From Hepsetus odoe (taxonomy: Eukaryota; Chordata; Actinopteri; Characiformes; Hepsetidae): a DNA stretch of 64,000 nt. A program made the translations under genes and the position numbers. The stretch spans positions 27,757,159 through 27,821,158 of the forward strand of contig CM029366.1 in the NCBI GenBank assembly GCA_017165825.1. The letters are read 5' to 3'. This document shows, piece by piece, positions 1 to 12,619 of the stretch (its first letter is position 1; each line of letters begins with the position of its first letter). Below the pieces are notes generated by a model that did not search any database, was not told the origin of the DNA, and saw nothing but the letters and a program-made list of their open reading frames with translations.

Positions 1-325
1 TATATATATATATATATATATATACACATGTGTGTGTGTGTGTGTGCATAGATGCCTGATACATTTTATGAAAATATAGGAAATGAATTTGTTGAATATC
101 TGTTCAATAAGATAAAAAAATAAAATAGTGTCTTCCAAAAACTATATGGTCTGTAACCCAAAGGGATCTGTACAGTGTGGATATTTGGGTTCGCTACCTT
201 TTCTCTAATCAGTTCACAGTCGAAGTGTGAACCTGTTGGCATTGCATGGCAGGAAGCTGCAGTTTCAGTTCAACTGTGATGGAAAAAATAACAATGCAGC
301 ACTGACAGTATGTGCATGTGTTTGT

Positions 326-375
<50 letters not shown>

Positions 376-2169
376 TCCCACTGTTGCTCACCCATGAGTA
401 ATACACCTTTGCAACAGTGTACAGGATAAGCCAAATAAGTGCTTTTACCACCAATTGAGTTGCAAACTTATACAAACACACACAGGCCAATATGACCTTT
501 TCTGTTATGACTGTGCAGAATAATGACCCCACTCACTTTGATGAGCCTGAGGTTTGGATAAGGCCATATATTTGTGCGCACATACATACACCATGCACAA
601 CGTGACCTTTACTGTTATGACTGTGCAGTATAGTGCGGTGATTATCTCACTCATTCGGATGAGTGTAAGCTTTGTACGAGTGTTTTTTATGTACATATAC
701 ACACTTCCACCAACATGGCTCTTTCTCCCACTTATACAGTGACACACTTTCCTCTTCTGCTCCTTGCTGTCGTGGATGGGCTAATTCTTTAGCCACTACT
801 GGGAAGATTTAGAAATTGAGTTTGCTTATAGATCTGAACATTTAAAACATATTTCTCATGTTGTAAAGTCAAGAAATAGCAAATCTTCTGAAGAACAGGG
901 AGCTCGATGTGCTGTGGCATCTCCATTGGTGGGGTTTCCCTGTAAGTACAGCAGAAAAGGGCCTGGTCCGCATTAGGGCTGAGTGGAGCATAATTTGTGT
1001 TGCCGTGGCACTGGATGACAGTGGCCTATGTCTACATTGTGCGGGGATGGCTCTCATTATCTCCCCCGGACTGATTTATTTATATATCTGGGTTGAATCA
1101 CATTCTTCCCTCAGTCTTATATTTCAGCCAGTAAATCTCTGGGCCAATAAAAAAGGGGCTCGTGAGTAGGCGTGTGACTGTATCTGTACACATACACCTG
1201 TGTTTGTGTCGACACTGAAAGCGCAGGAGCCAAAATAGTGCATTGATATATGTAGAAAATGTAGATTGATATAATTTCCATACATGCAGGATACAGCAGC
1301 GTTCCTGTATCCTCCGGGACCCCCGGTTGGGTAGGGCTGCTCCCATTCACTCATTCATTTTCATAGTCGCTTTTCCTAATCAGGGTCACGGGGCTGCTCG
1401 ATTGTGGCAAAAATCATAATTCATTTTTTTTATTGTCCATTTTTATTTATAATCAAATATTATTTAATATTATTAATGATCGGCTGTAGAAACAGCATGC
1501 ATTTATTAAGCTTTTTTTCAAACTTGTATATTTTATAGCATTAAAATAATATTCTTTTTTCTTTTAGCTTATAATAAAAAAAAATTTAAAACAAGAAAGA
1601 TTTATATGAGTTACATTTCAATAAATTACTTCAAAATAAATTCGATGGATTATGTGCACTGTTAACTGTCCATGTGGTCTGCATTCAGAGACAAGCGGGT
1701 GACAGTATTTCCACCTGTGCTGAAGACCTTCTCTGAGGAACTTGTGGCCGAGATGCTCAGATGTTTCTTTGGCAGATGGGAGAACCCCAGGCAGAACTTG
1801 TGGATCGTCTCCCCTACTTAAGTGGGTTTTTTTCCCAGCTTTTCTCCACTTATTGTTTTATTTCTACCATTGCTGGAAGTCAATAACAAAATCTAAATGT
1901 TATTTGATTAATTGAGCAGCAGTAGGGCTGTGTTTGGGGGAAGTTGTGGGGGACCAGTTTGAGAACCACTGTGATGTGGGGATAAAATTATTCCTGCTGA
2001 CAGAAAGCAATCTTCTGTCCACTCCAAAGTGTTCTCCTGCTGTTTGTTCTTTAGTGAAGCTGTTTGAGTTCAGTGCAATAACACGACATTATTCTTATTT
2101 TCCAGTGCAGTAGACACCCATAAAGATTGTCATTCAGTGAGTGTGAACACATATACACACACATACATG

Positions 2170-2200
<31 letters not shown>

Positions 2201-2275
2201 TCACATATCTATCTATCTATAAATATATATATATTCCTTATATATAAGTATATATATAAACACATATATATATAA

Positions 2276-2307
<32 letters not shown>

Positions 2308-2368
2308 ATTTATATATATACTTATATATAAGGAATATATATATATTTATAGATAGATAGATATGTGA

Positions 2369-2399
<31 letters not shown>

Positions 2400-4193
2400 C
2401 ATGTATGTGTGTGTATATGTGTTCACACTCACTGAATGACAATCTTTATGGGTGTCTACTGCACTGGAAAATAAGAATAATGTCGTGTTATTGCACTGAA
2501 CTCAAACAGCTTCACTAAAGAACAAACAGCAGGAGAACACTTTGGAGTGGACAGAAGATTGCTTTCTGTCAGCAGGAATAATTTTATCCCCACATCACAG
2601 TGGTTCTCAAACTGGTCCCCCACAACTTCCCCCAAACACAGCCCTACTGCTGCTCAATTAATCAAATAACATTTAGATTTTGTTATTGACTTCCAGCAAT
2701 GGTAGAAATAAAACAATAAGTGGAGAAAAGCTGGGAAAAAAACCCACTTAAGTAGGGGAGACGATCCACAAGTTCTGCCTGGGGTTCTCCCATCTGCCAA
2801 AGAAACATCTGAGCATCTCGGCCACAAGTTCCTCAGAGAAGGTCTTCAGCACAGGTGGAAATACTGTCACCCGCTTGTCTCTGAATGCAGACCACATGGA
2901 CAGTTAACAGTGCACATAATCCATCGAATTTATTTTGAAGTAATTTATTGAAATGTAACTCATATAAATCTTTCTTGTTTTAAATTTTTTTTTATTATAA
3001 GCTAAAAGAAAAAAGAATATTATTTTAATGCTATAAAATATACAAGTTTGAAAAAAAGCTTAATAAATGCATGCTGTTTCTACAGCCGATCATTAATAAT
3101 ATTAAATAATATTTGATTATAAATAAAAATGGACAATAAAAAAAATGAATTATGATTTTTGCCACAATCGAGCAGCCCCGTGACCCTGATTAGGAAAAGC
3201 GACTATGAAAATGAATGAGTGAATGGGAGCAGCCCTACCCAACCGGGGGTCCCGGAGGATACAGGAACGCTGCTGTATCCTGCATGTATGGAAATTATAT
3301 CAATCTACATTTTCTACATATATCAATGCACTATTTTGGCTCCTGCGCTTTCAGTGTCGACACAAACACAGGTGTATGTGTACAGATACAGTCACACGCC
3401 TACTCACGAGCCCCTTTTTTATTGGCCCAGAGATTTACTGGCTGAAATATAAGACTGAGGGAAGAATGTGATTCAACCCAGATATATAAATAAATCAGTC
3501 CGGGGGAGATAATGAGAGCCATCCCCGCACAATGTAGACATAGGCCACTGTCATCCAGTGCCACGGCAACACAAATTATGCTCCACTCAGCCCTAATGCG
3601 GACCAGGCCCTTTTCTGCTGTACTTACAGGGAAACCCCACCAATGGAGATGCCACAGCACATCGAGCTCCCTGTTCTTCAGAAGATTTGCTATTTCTTGA
3701 CTTTACAACATGAGAAATATGTTTTAAATGTTCAGATCTATAAGCAAACTCAATTTCTAAATCTTCCCAGTAGTGGCTAAAGAATTAGCCCATCCACGAC
3801 AGCAAGGAGCAGAAGAGGAAAGTGTGTCACTGTATAAGTGGGAGAAAGAGCCATGTTGGTGGAAGTGTGTATATGTACATAAAAAACACTCGTACAAAGC
3901 TTACACTCATCCGAATGAGTGAGATAATCACCGCACTATACTGCACAGTCATAACAGTAAAGGTCACGTTGTGCATGGTGTATGTATGTGCGCACAAATA
4001 TATGGCCTTATCCAAACCTCAGGCTCATCAAAGTGAGTGGGGTCATTATTCTGCACAGTCATAACAGAAAAGGTCATATTGGCCTGTGTGTGTTTGTATA
4101 AGTTTGCAACTCAATTGGTGGTAAAAGCACTTATTTGGCTTATCCTGTACACTGTTGCAAAGGTGTATTACTCATGGGTGAGCAACAGTGGGA

Positions 4194-4241
<48 letters not shown>

Positions 4242-4537
4242 ACAAACACATGCACATACTGTCAGTGCTGCATTGTTATTTTTTCCATCACAGTTGAACT
4301 GAAACTGCAGCTTCCTGCCATGCAATGCCAACAGGTTCACACTTCGACTGTGAACTGATTAGAGAAAAGGTAGCGAACCCAAATATCCACACTGTACAGA
4401 TCCCTTTGGGTTACAGACCATATAGTTTTTGGAAGACACTATTTTATTTTTTTATCTTATTGAACAGATATTCAACAAATTCATTTCCTATATTTTCATA
4501 AAATGTATCAGGCATCTATGCACACACACACACACAC

Positions 4538-4566
<29 letters not shown>
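1..4566. repeat. 4.57-kb near-perfect palindrome (inverted duplication), centre about 2284
   Basis: Positions x and about 4569-x are complementary from the centre out to roughly 335/4234. The sum shifts to 4567 beyond a (TG)20 versus (CA)19 microsatellite, an arm difference of one repeat unit. The only other difference I see is two substitutions near the AT-rich centre (cacat versus tatat at about 2260). There is no spacer. The left arm reaches the window edge, so the full extent is unknown. It sits in an intron of zeb. It may be a very recent fold-back duplication or an assembly artefact. Confidence 0.95.
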
Positions 4567-4568
<2 letters not shown>

Positions 4569-5769
4569 CATAGGTGTGTGTGTGTGTGTGTGTGTGTATC
4601 TATCTAAATGCTTATCCTTTTAGTGCAGGCAGTTGGGTATATATTATATGTATATATATTTGAAATCTGGGTACATTTGTTTTCTGTTTAGTCTCTTTAA
4701 TGTGTTTTAATTGTTACTGTAAATGTCGAGGTAAAGTAATTTCATAGAACGGAGAGATAAGCTGTGCCACTTCTTTGGAACATATTGAATCATCAATCTC
4801 ATTTTCAAGAGAAAGACAGCATGCCAGCTGATGCGATATTAAATATCTGCCACAGACACTTTCTGATACATATTTGGCTGATTGCAAGATAGTAAGTCTT
4901 TGCTTTTCTTAGATTCTGGAGCAGCGTGCTCAGCTGTGTGGGAATGACCATGACGGTGATGAATAACTGTGAAGATATGAAAAGACAGAACATTCGATTA
5001 AAAACTTCAGCCACACTTTCACTGGATATTCTTTTATTTTTTTCATGCTCAGTAAAACAAGACGCTACATGGCGGTTTTAATGTCTTTCAGTTCTTCATT
5101 TGTTCTTTGGCCCAAAAATACTTCACATCACTTGGAAAAATTATAATGAAATAAGTCTGTGGGTGCCAGTCCATTCAAGTGTACACATGAATGTATTGTA
5201 ACCATCTGACATGAATCATATGCTCCTTTTAATCAAGTTTCTTTTGCTCTGACTTTTTACAAAATAAAAGTAATAAAAACCCAGTAAGCAGAATAAAAAA
5301 ACGTAAGCCTGCAGGGCCTGCACACATAAAAACCCAACATCTCATTATAATTTTTGTGAAAAAGGAACAAGGAAGGACGGTTTCACAAATTGTAGAATTA
5401 TGACTACACACTAAGCTCCATTTTTATCCTCTTCTTTTGAAATAATTCAGTGCTGATTCTTTTTTTCAATCAAATGTGTTAATCTCGCCCCCCAGAATCA
5501 TTAAACTATGGCCTATTTGCCACCTTTCAGTGCCATTTCAATTTTCTCTGTGCATTTTAATAATTTCAATGTTTTATTTCACTGCCTCATCACTTTCTAA
5601 ATGGCATCACAGTTGCATGTGTCTCATTACGCAGAATGTGTCCTCAACACTGAGGGGTGCCGTTAAAACTGAGCTGTATCAGTTCTCATTGGTTTTTGGT
5701 TTGCGTTTTTTGCCATATGAAAAAAGAAACTCAACACATCTTCTTTTTCTCTTCTTTTCTCTCTCGTAG
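4567..5769 (+). other. zeb: Intron sequence without recognisable features
   Basis: AT-rich intronic sequence between the palindrome and the first visible zeb exon. It begins with (TA)n/(TG)n microsatellite up to about 4598. No coding potential, RNA gene or transposon was recognised. Confidence 0.6.
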
Positions 5770-6021
5770 TTGACACAGAGCGTTCTCTGGACTCTGAGGG
5801 AGAAGATGAGGGGGGTGTATGGGGGACGGATGTGCAGGATGAAAGAAATGGGCAGGATAAGATGAGTGTGACGGCCAGCGAGGGCACAGAGCCCAGCAGC
5901 CCCACTCGCTTTACCCGGGCGCACAGCCTGAGCCCCCCCGACGAGCACTGGGACGAGACAGAAGTCACTGCCCTCCCAACCACACCCGGGGAGATAGACA
6001 ACACTGCACACAGCATGTACA
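5770..6021 (+). CDS. zeb: zeb exon: acidic N-terminal segment
   Basis: Acceptor tctctcgtag and donor gtaagt bound a 252-bp exon that enters with two bases of a split codon and leaves with one. It encodes DTERSLDSEGEDEGG and onward, which corresponds to the SDSDDED acidic stretch coded by exon 2 of ZEB1. The preceding exon (start Met and basic leader) is not in the window; nothing between 1 and 5769 resembles it. Confidence 0.8.
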
Positions 6022-9000
6022 GTAAGTAGCTATAATCATATTGACTAGAAAGACTGAACTCAAATAAGGAATTAATCAAAAAGATCTAATAAGGTCTCAG
6101 GCTTTCACAATGTTTCATAATGTTTGTGCAGAAAGTGACCTCTGTAAACTGCTTTTAATCACATTATTAGTCTTGAAAACTGTCTCGATTATTTGACAAC
6201 TGCTATGAACCTTATATTCAATTCCTGAAGTTGATTTAATTTAGGCCAAAGTTTAACAAGCTTACATTTTCAGATGACTCACATTATAATTTCACCACCA
6301 ACATCGTAGACTTAATTTAAGATAATACATTTCAGTTCTTAAGCTGAAAATGATTCAAGAATCAAAATGAACCATTCAGTAACTATAAGAGAATTTACAG
6401 GTCCTTAAAGTCTAAAGGGTAAAGAGGCCGTGCTGGCTTTAGCCTAGAACAGATGTAAATATTACAAAGCGAAGGAAAAACTGCATATTCAGGGATTTCA
6501 AAACACATCATTGCCACTTATGTTCCAATGTCAGTTCCCGCTTTACGAAAAAACTGAATTTATACTATATTATTAATTCTTCAGCACAATACAGGGCAAT
6601 TAGCTTTCATTATGCACTTATGCACTGGCTTCTATTTTCAGTTATGATGAATTAAGCATGATTTTAATCATTAGAGTAGTGACTTTTGTACCAGTTCTGA
6701 GAGTTCAGCAATTTCCAACGCCTTCGAGATATTAAAAATGATAGTAGCCAAACCGTGGACGGAAATCGAAACCTCTTGCTTAGCATCCAGATGATGCTGA
6801 GATCACTGCAGTACGAAGGGTTCTTTTTAAAACGTTGCCTCATCAAGCATGACAAAGGCCTGTCACACCAAACAAGGTGACGTTCCCTTTCTGAAATCAA
6901 AACTGAGCTCGTGAAACTTTCCTTTTATATTTATGGACATGAAAGACAATAACAACGTGCCTAGAAACATTCACTCTGCACTCTCTCCCTCTCTCTTTCT
7001 CTCTCTGATGAAGAAACAGAGTTTTTACTGCAGTGAAGCACTCTGGCTCTTCTCTGGCCACATTAGAGAAAGCTGGAAATATGATGCCAACATCTGCAAA
7101 CATTTGAAAAATCCTCCTCAAAGTCACAGTGCTGCACTGGCATCTGTCCTTCTTTTTCTCTCTGTATTATTATCTGATGTTTTTCTCCCTCACTCTTTTT
7201 TTTTTTTTTTTTTTTTTTGCTTACTGGCTGTTATTGGTCTCATGAGAGAATCTCAAAAACATTTTCTTCTTCTCAGTTCTTGTCATAGAGCGTTCATTAT
7301 AGCGCTTTTTAAATTCCCCTGGGGAGTTTTGTTTTTTTCTTTAATGAGGATTGCACATATAATTCAGGTGTGTGCAGTTACTGCGTGCGATCATTCAAAT
7401 TATGTGTGATAGTAGTAATGTGCTCAGTCTGGTCCATGCAGCGAACACATTTCTTTAGTATTAGGCTGGGATTGATAGCTACACACACACACACACACAC
7501 ACACACTCGCGGACACACACAGAGAGGCGTTATTGTTCTTAATGCTTTATGGTAATGTGAAGCTGGTCTTGGCTCGGCATAAAAAGGCAACTTTTTCTTG
7601 GAGCAAGTAATATATCAGACACCGAAACAGATGATGAACTAACACCACCACATCCTGTCTCTGCTCCCTCAGCACAGAAAGATGCCCATGCTCTTGAGGA
7701 CTGGGCTCGTTATGACTTGCTCATGCAGCTGAGAAAAGCATCCCACCTTCCACGCTCACGCCAGCAGCTCAATGGCTCCATTGCCTCTTATGACACAGAT
7801 GCTCTGCAGGATGACCCATCATCCACCCTGTCGCCAGGCCTTCAGGAGTCACCTGAGGGAAAAGGTACCCTTCAGATATGATTGCACTTGGGTCTGGAAC
7901 AGCATATTCAACTCATTGCATTGTAATTGGCATGTTACATGTATACTTAGCCCCTATTGAATCTGCCAAGACAAATTCTTTCTCTATGTCTTTAGCTTCC
8001 TTTTTTAGCTTTGAACTGAAGGTCTGAAAGACATTGGAGCAACCACCAATTAGCATTGTGCAAATTGCATGCCAGAATCTTCATTCAAACTGTGTCACAC
8101 AGGTTTGCCTTATGTGGTTTGTGAAACTATTCAACAGTTTCATCTGTAAATCTTACAGCTGTTTCGTCAGATCAGAGTTTCGTCTATAAATGTGAAAAAC
8201 ATTCACTGTAACCAATTCTCTTCTCAGATTCAGACCCCCTAAACTCTGATCCCACGCCAATGGTAGAGGAGGTGTGTCCATTTTGCCAGCAGTCGTATCA
8301 GTGCGAGAATTCTTTGAGAGAACACATGAAGTTGTGCCAGGAGAGGGAGCGAGGACACAGCGTGTGTCCACTCTGTGGGTACAGAACTCCCTACAGGGCA
8401 CAGATGGAGCGGCACCTGGCACTGCATGCCCAGGTTCAGGACAAGGTAGGGGCAATCCTGTGTATTCTTAAATGTCTAAAACATCATAGTTATTAAACTC
8501 AGTGTACATTCAACCAATCAGAGCTTGTAGGCCCCAGCACACAAACTACTTGATGAAGGCCACTTGAAATAAATCAGAGATCCCAGTTTATTTTAATTTA
8601 AGTAATTTAAGTGGACCGTTCGATTTTTTATTCCACTTTATATTTGCTTAATATTTCTCTTAATATTCCAGAATCTTGTTTCTGACCCCGGCATGGAAAC
8701 CAGGAAGTTTAAATGTACACAGTGTGGGAAAGCCTTCAAATACAAGCACCATCTCAAAGAGCACCTACGTATTCATAGTGGTAAGCAAAACTCTCTTTTT
8801 CTCTGTTTCATATACTCAGCTGAAGTGAAATGAAGCCAGCTCATCCTCACAAAATTGTGTTATTTCCCTCCATCATACTGTGTATAACAAGTATAGCATT
8901 CATTCTCGGTCCAGTTTCTGTCCAGGTTCCTTATTTAACCTTATATAATCTGATTTAGGGTATCCAAATAATGGACCGACATTCTGAATCAGGACTGAAA

Positions 9001-12000
9001 GGCTTTAAGAGTCATTGATCAAAGTGGGAAATTCAGCTACTTAGACTGATTTTTTTTGTCAAATTATGATTGTTGAAACATCATGCAGCAGCTTTGAAAT
9101 CCAAATATATTGCTTGGTGTATTGATAACTGCAAACTTTATAACTTTATAACTTTATAATTACAAAAGTTTATTTCTCACTGTTGCCTAAATACATTTTT
9201 AAAAATAACTTAAAAATAAGTCAAAAAACGAAATGGTCAAACTGGTCAAATTTGTAAAAAGTCCTTCTGAGATTTAAATCCTTAATCGTTTTAATCACAG
9301 GTAAAAACCATCAATCTTTAGTAAAACTGTGCTGCTTTTGCCCTTGTAGGTGAGAAGCCTTATGAATGTGCCAACTGTAAGAAGCGTTTCAGTCATTCAG
9401 GCTCTTACAGCTCACACCTTAGCAGCAAGAAGTGCCTCAGTGGGGGTGGCTCAGGGAATGGAGTGTTTTTTAATGGTCACTCCCATCCCAACTATATTTT
9501 CCCCTCCCCTACATCACCTCCTGTAGTTGGAAGTAGAAGTTCAAGCAGAGGGAAAAGCTCGCCATACGGCCCGCTGAGTCAGTGCTTCACCGAGCAGCTG
9601 CCTGCTCAGGGACAGGAATCTATTACCTCTATGCTGCGCACTCCACATGGGTGGACAGGTGTGTTTAAAGGGACTACACTTCTGCCCTTATTGCACTCGG
9701 GTGGCAAGTTCGAACACCTACTACAGGAAATGCTACGGAAAGAAGTGGGAAGGGAGCAGCAAGGGAATGAAGAAGGAGAGGAATTTGAAGAAAAAGAGGG
9801 GAGATGTGAGACGCCTGTCGGCACTGCGTCATGCCAGTGGTGCTTTCAGATTTTCCCCAATGAGGTTGTTCTGAAGCAGCATGAAAAGTATCTGTGCAGG
9901 AGCAAATCCGGGCAGAATGCAGAACAGTCACATTTCCGCAGAGATGGATCGCCGCTCAACTTCTCTCGTACATCACAGGTCCTTCAAGACACCCAGAAAA
10001 CACATTCTACCCCTAATGGACTGCCTTCCCCTAACAGAGCTTCTTGGCACTCGGTCCCACAGCAGCTCCTGGTGCCACTACAGTCTCCTGTGCACCTCCG
10101 TCCGGATCCTGGACACCCCTACTGGTCAAGAAAAGAACCTAGCAGTCCTCGAAACTCTACTCTTATGAGTCCCACCTCACCTTCACTACAAGAACGCAGA
10201 CCCCACTTTTCCTCAGGGTTCAGCTCCCCACCCTGCCTTGACCTATCAATCACCACATCACCATGCCGACCTAACCAAGTCAGACCTTCACCCAGACCAG
10301 AGGGTTTCCAGAAAGAGCCCCTGGACCTCTCCATTCCTAAAAGCCGCTCCAGGGGGGCCAGAGAACAGGCCTGCAATGGTGGTTCCCCACAGTTGGATCA
10401 GAAGGATGTAGAGAATGTTTTCAGAAGGTTGACTCCACCATCTCAGCATCAAATGAACAGGGCCTTCACGCCATTATTTGGTAGTGCAGGTTTTAGCAGC
10501 TTTCCTTATCCAGTCATCCCAAGTGGCCTTCCAGGGATGACACATAATGGTCTCACGTCACTTTCTCTCACACCTCCGGCCCCAACTCCTCGCTTCCTCT
10601 CACCTGTCACATATATGCTGGATCTGGAGTCAGAAGCAATGAGGAAAAGAAAACAGCAAGACAGAAATGTCCTGGTGAGAACACACACTTATTCAGAAAA
10701 CTCAGGAAATATTTTTTTCTTTGCATAAAAAAACCAAAATCATTTACAAATACACTGACCCTTTATAACAGTCTCAAATGCAGTATTTGCATGTTAAATT
10801 TGTTTGTAATATTTATGCATTTTAATACCAATATTAACATTAATATTGCATGTGCTAGGAGCACCAAGCAAAGTTCACTGACTCACACAGCACTTAAATT
10901 AAAACCGGTGTTGTTTTTTCATTACCATGGAGATTCACACCTGTCACATTTGTGTCTGTCACACTCTGCGGACTAACAGAGCTACATTATGGGTTGCCAT
11001 TCAACACTGTTTGGAAGATTTATTTTGCAGAACCTATCAGACGCATTTTAGTGAATAATATTTAATAAAATTCAGGGCTTGTTCTAGTTTCATACTGAAA
11101 CCCAGTTATAGTTCTTTACTCAGCACTTAAATAGCAGTTGAATTAGTACTGTGACAGAGTGGCGATGCTTTCTGAGTAATAAAATTAAACACTTTAGCAC
11201 TTTAGCTCACTCTCAGTTCAAGTCACTATTCATGATTCAATAGTGCATAATATTGCAAAGACAATGGACTATCTTTAGTGCTACCTTATAAATCATAACA
11301 GACCCTTGTTCGCTGTTTTTAGACCTCTGTAGGTGTCTTTTGATGCATTTATTTCCCCTGTTGGTGCTGTAAACAAGCGCATTACTCAGAGGGGAATTCC
11401 TCCCTTCACACATATAAAGGGCAGCGAGAATGCAAGCCAGTAAATACAATGCAATGTTCTAGGTTCAGTTATAAATACTTAAAATTAACAGTCATAGCCG
11501 GACTTCACCTAAAAATTGAGGATGTATTGTACACACTGTATGTCTTTTATAACAGATATTGCTCAATTCCATTACTCTTAAACACATATATCATCACATG
11601 TCAAAGTCCATTAACAGAAGTGATCTCTCTCCCTTAGGATGAGCAAATAAATCATGGATATCTAGACTACTTCTCTCTCATAGAGGAGGGGCTGGATGGA
11701 GAAAATGGATCTGGGAGGAAAAGACTAAGGAAGACAGAGGAAGGACTGTATGCTTGCAACATATGTGACAAAAGCTTCCAGAAGAGCAGCTCTCTGCTGC
11801 GTCACAAATATGAACATACAGGTACAGAAAATTCAACAGTGCTGTGTTTAACACTGAAGATAATGGTATTATTGCTTTCAGGGTTATGGTTTTAGAATTG
11901 GTAGTACATACACACTTCATACCACACATATTACTGCCCTAATAATAGTAGCCAAATTCGTTGCAGAAATATATGAGACACATGACTCATCTTGGATTCC

Positions 12001-12619
12001 TTTTTCAGGGAAGCGGCCCCATGAGTGCCAGATTTGTAAAAAGGCATTTAAGCACAAGCACCATCTGATTGAACACAGCCGGCTACACTCCGGAGAAAAG
12101 CCCTACCAATGTGATAAATGCGGCAAGCGTTTCTCTCACTCAGGCTCCTATTCACAGCACATGAACCACCGCTACGCTTTCTGCAGTCGAGACCACGACC
12201 CAGACGGCCCTGGAGAGGAGCTTGTGGTGGGTGACTCAGCTATCTACACAAGCCCACGCAGGGAGCTCAATCCTGAAGAGCAAGGAGCTCCTCACAGCCT
12301 GGAAGACACAGTCACATTTCTCAGCGATTCCAGTTTGGATGGAGTTCCACCGGGCCTAAGAGTAGAAGATGAAGAAGAGGAGGAGAGCTCGCTCAGTAAT
12401 CATGCCCATGAGCGAAAGGAAGAGAAAAGAACAGGGATGGAGGACAGGTGTGGTGACCCAGAACAGACTAGTGAAGGATGTGTGGAGAAGAAGAAAGCAG
12501 ACAGTTCAGGGACTGAAGGAAAGGACCCACGATGTATCTATGATAGCAATAAAACAAAAGTAGAGCAGAATGGAGATGAAAACAGAGACAGGCCAAAGAT
12601 GAATCTTGCGACAGTATGA
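5770..12619 (+). CDS. zeb: ZEB-family (ZFHX1) zinc-finger repressor lacking the homeodomain, 5' exon outside window
   Basis: Exons 5770-6021, 7673-7864, 8228-8445, 8672-8780, 9350-10674, 11638-11821 and 12009-12619 (stop TGA at the end) join in phase to 962 residues; the initiator exon lies left of the window. Seen: N-terminal fingers at residues 164-184, 194-214, 235-255 and 263-285; an isolated finger at 418-439; CtBP motif PLDLS at 580-584; C-terminal fingers at 738-758, 766-786 and 794-814; then an acidic tail. Finger order and sequence are diagnostic of ZEB1/ZEB2, nuclear repressors that bind paired E-boxes and recruit CtBP. The homeodomain normally found between the isolated finger and PLDLS is absent, and there is no WFxQRK-type helix 3. 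The first finger ends in Cys rather than His. The gene converges on arhgap9. It could be a diverged zeb1 or zeb2 copy, but synteny favours a third ohnolog. Confidence 0.93.
7673..7864 (+). CDS. zeb: zeb exon: linker before the N-terminal fingers
   Basis: A 192-bp exon between acceptor ctccctcag and donor gtaccc. The upstream acceptor is chosen because the cag five bases later would break the frame. The product (QKDAHALEDWARYDLLMQLR and onward) is a low-similarity linker rich in Ser, Gln and Asp and joins exactly into the first zinc finger exon. Confidence 0.85.
8228..8780 (+). CDS. zeb: zeb exons 8228-8445 and 8672-8780: N-terminal fingers 1-3
   Basis: The first exon carries finger 1 (CPFC...HMKLC, a C2HC type) and finger 2 (CPLC...HLALH). 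The second carries finger 3 (CTQCGKAFKYKHHLKEHLRI), which is almost unchanged from ZEB1/ZEB2. Both exons have consensus splice sites. In ZEB proteins this cluster binds CACCT(G)-type E-boxes. Finger 1 in ZEB1/2 is C2H2, so the terminal Cys here is a deviation. Confidence 0.95.
9350..10674 (+). CDS. zeb: zeb large exon: finger 4, isolated finger, CtBP motif; no homeodomain
   Basis: This 1325-bp exon matches the single large central exon of ZEB1/ZEB2, which is usually longer. It encodes finger 4 (CANCKKRFSHSGSY...C), a Glu-rich stretch, the isolated finger CQWC...HEKYLC at 9832-9897, Ser/Pro-rich sequence, CLDLS, and EPLDLSIPK with PLDLS at 10318-10332. About 140 residues separate the isolated finger from PLDLS and contain no recognisable homeodomain. 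The reading frame is open throughout, so this is not a decaying exon. Confidence 0.95.
11638..12619 (+). CDS. zeb: zeb exons 11638-11821 and 12009-12619: C-terminal finger cluster and acidic tail
   Basis: Fingers CNICDKSFQKSSSLLRHKYE, CQICKKAFKHKHHLIEHSRL and CDKCGKRFSHSGSYSQHMNH are nearly identical to the ZEB1/ZEB2 C-terminal cluster. They are followed by a Glu-rich tail containing EDEEEEE and a TGA stop at 12617-12619. The two exons are split within the linker between the first two fingers, as in ZEB1. Confidence 0.96.

Noticed and set aside
505..4064. Mirrored open frames of 60-107 codons at both ends of the palindrome
   Set aside because: They are identical only because the arms are inverse copies; no protein similarity recognised.
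9463..10728. Stand-alone 421-codon gene starting at 9463
   Set aside because: The first codon is GTG within an exon that continues upstream to a good acceptor at 9349; it is an internal part of zeb, and the last codons are read-through of the donor at 10675.
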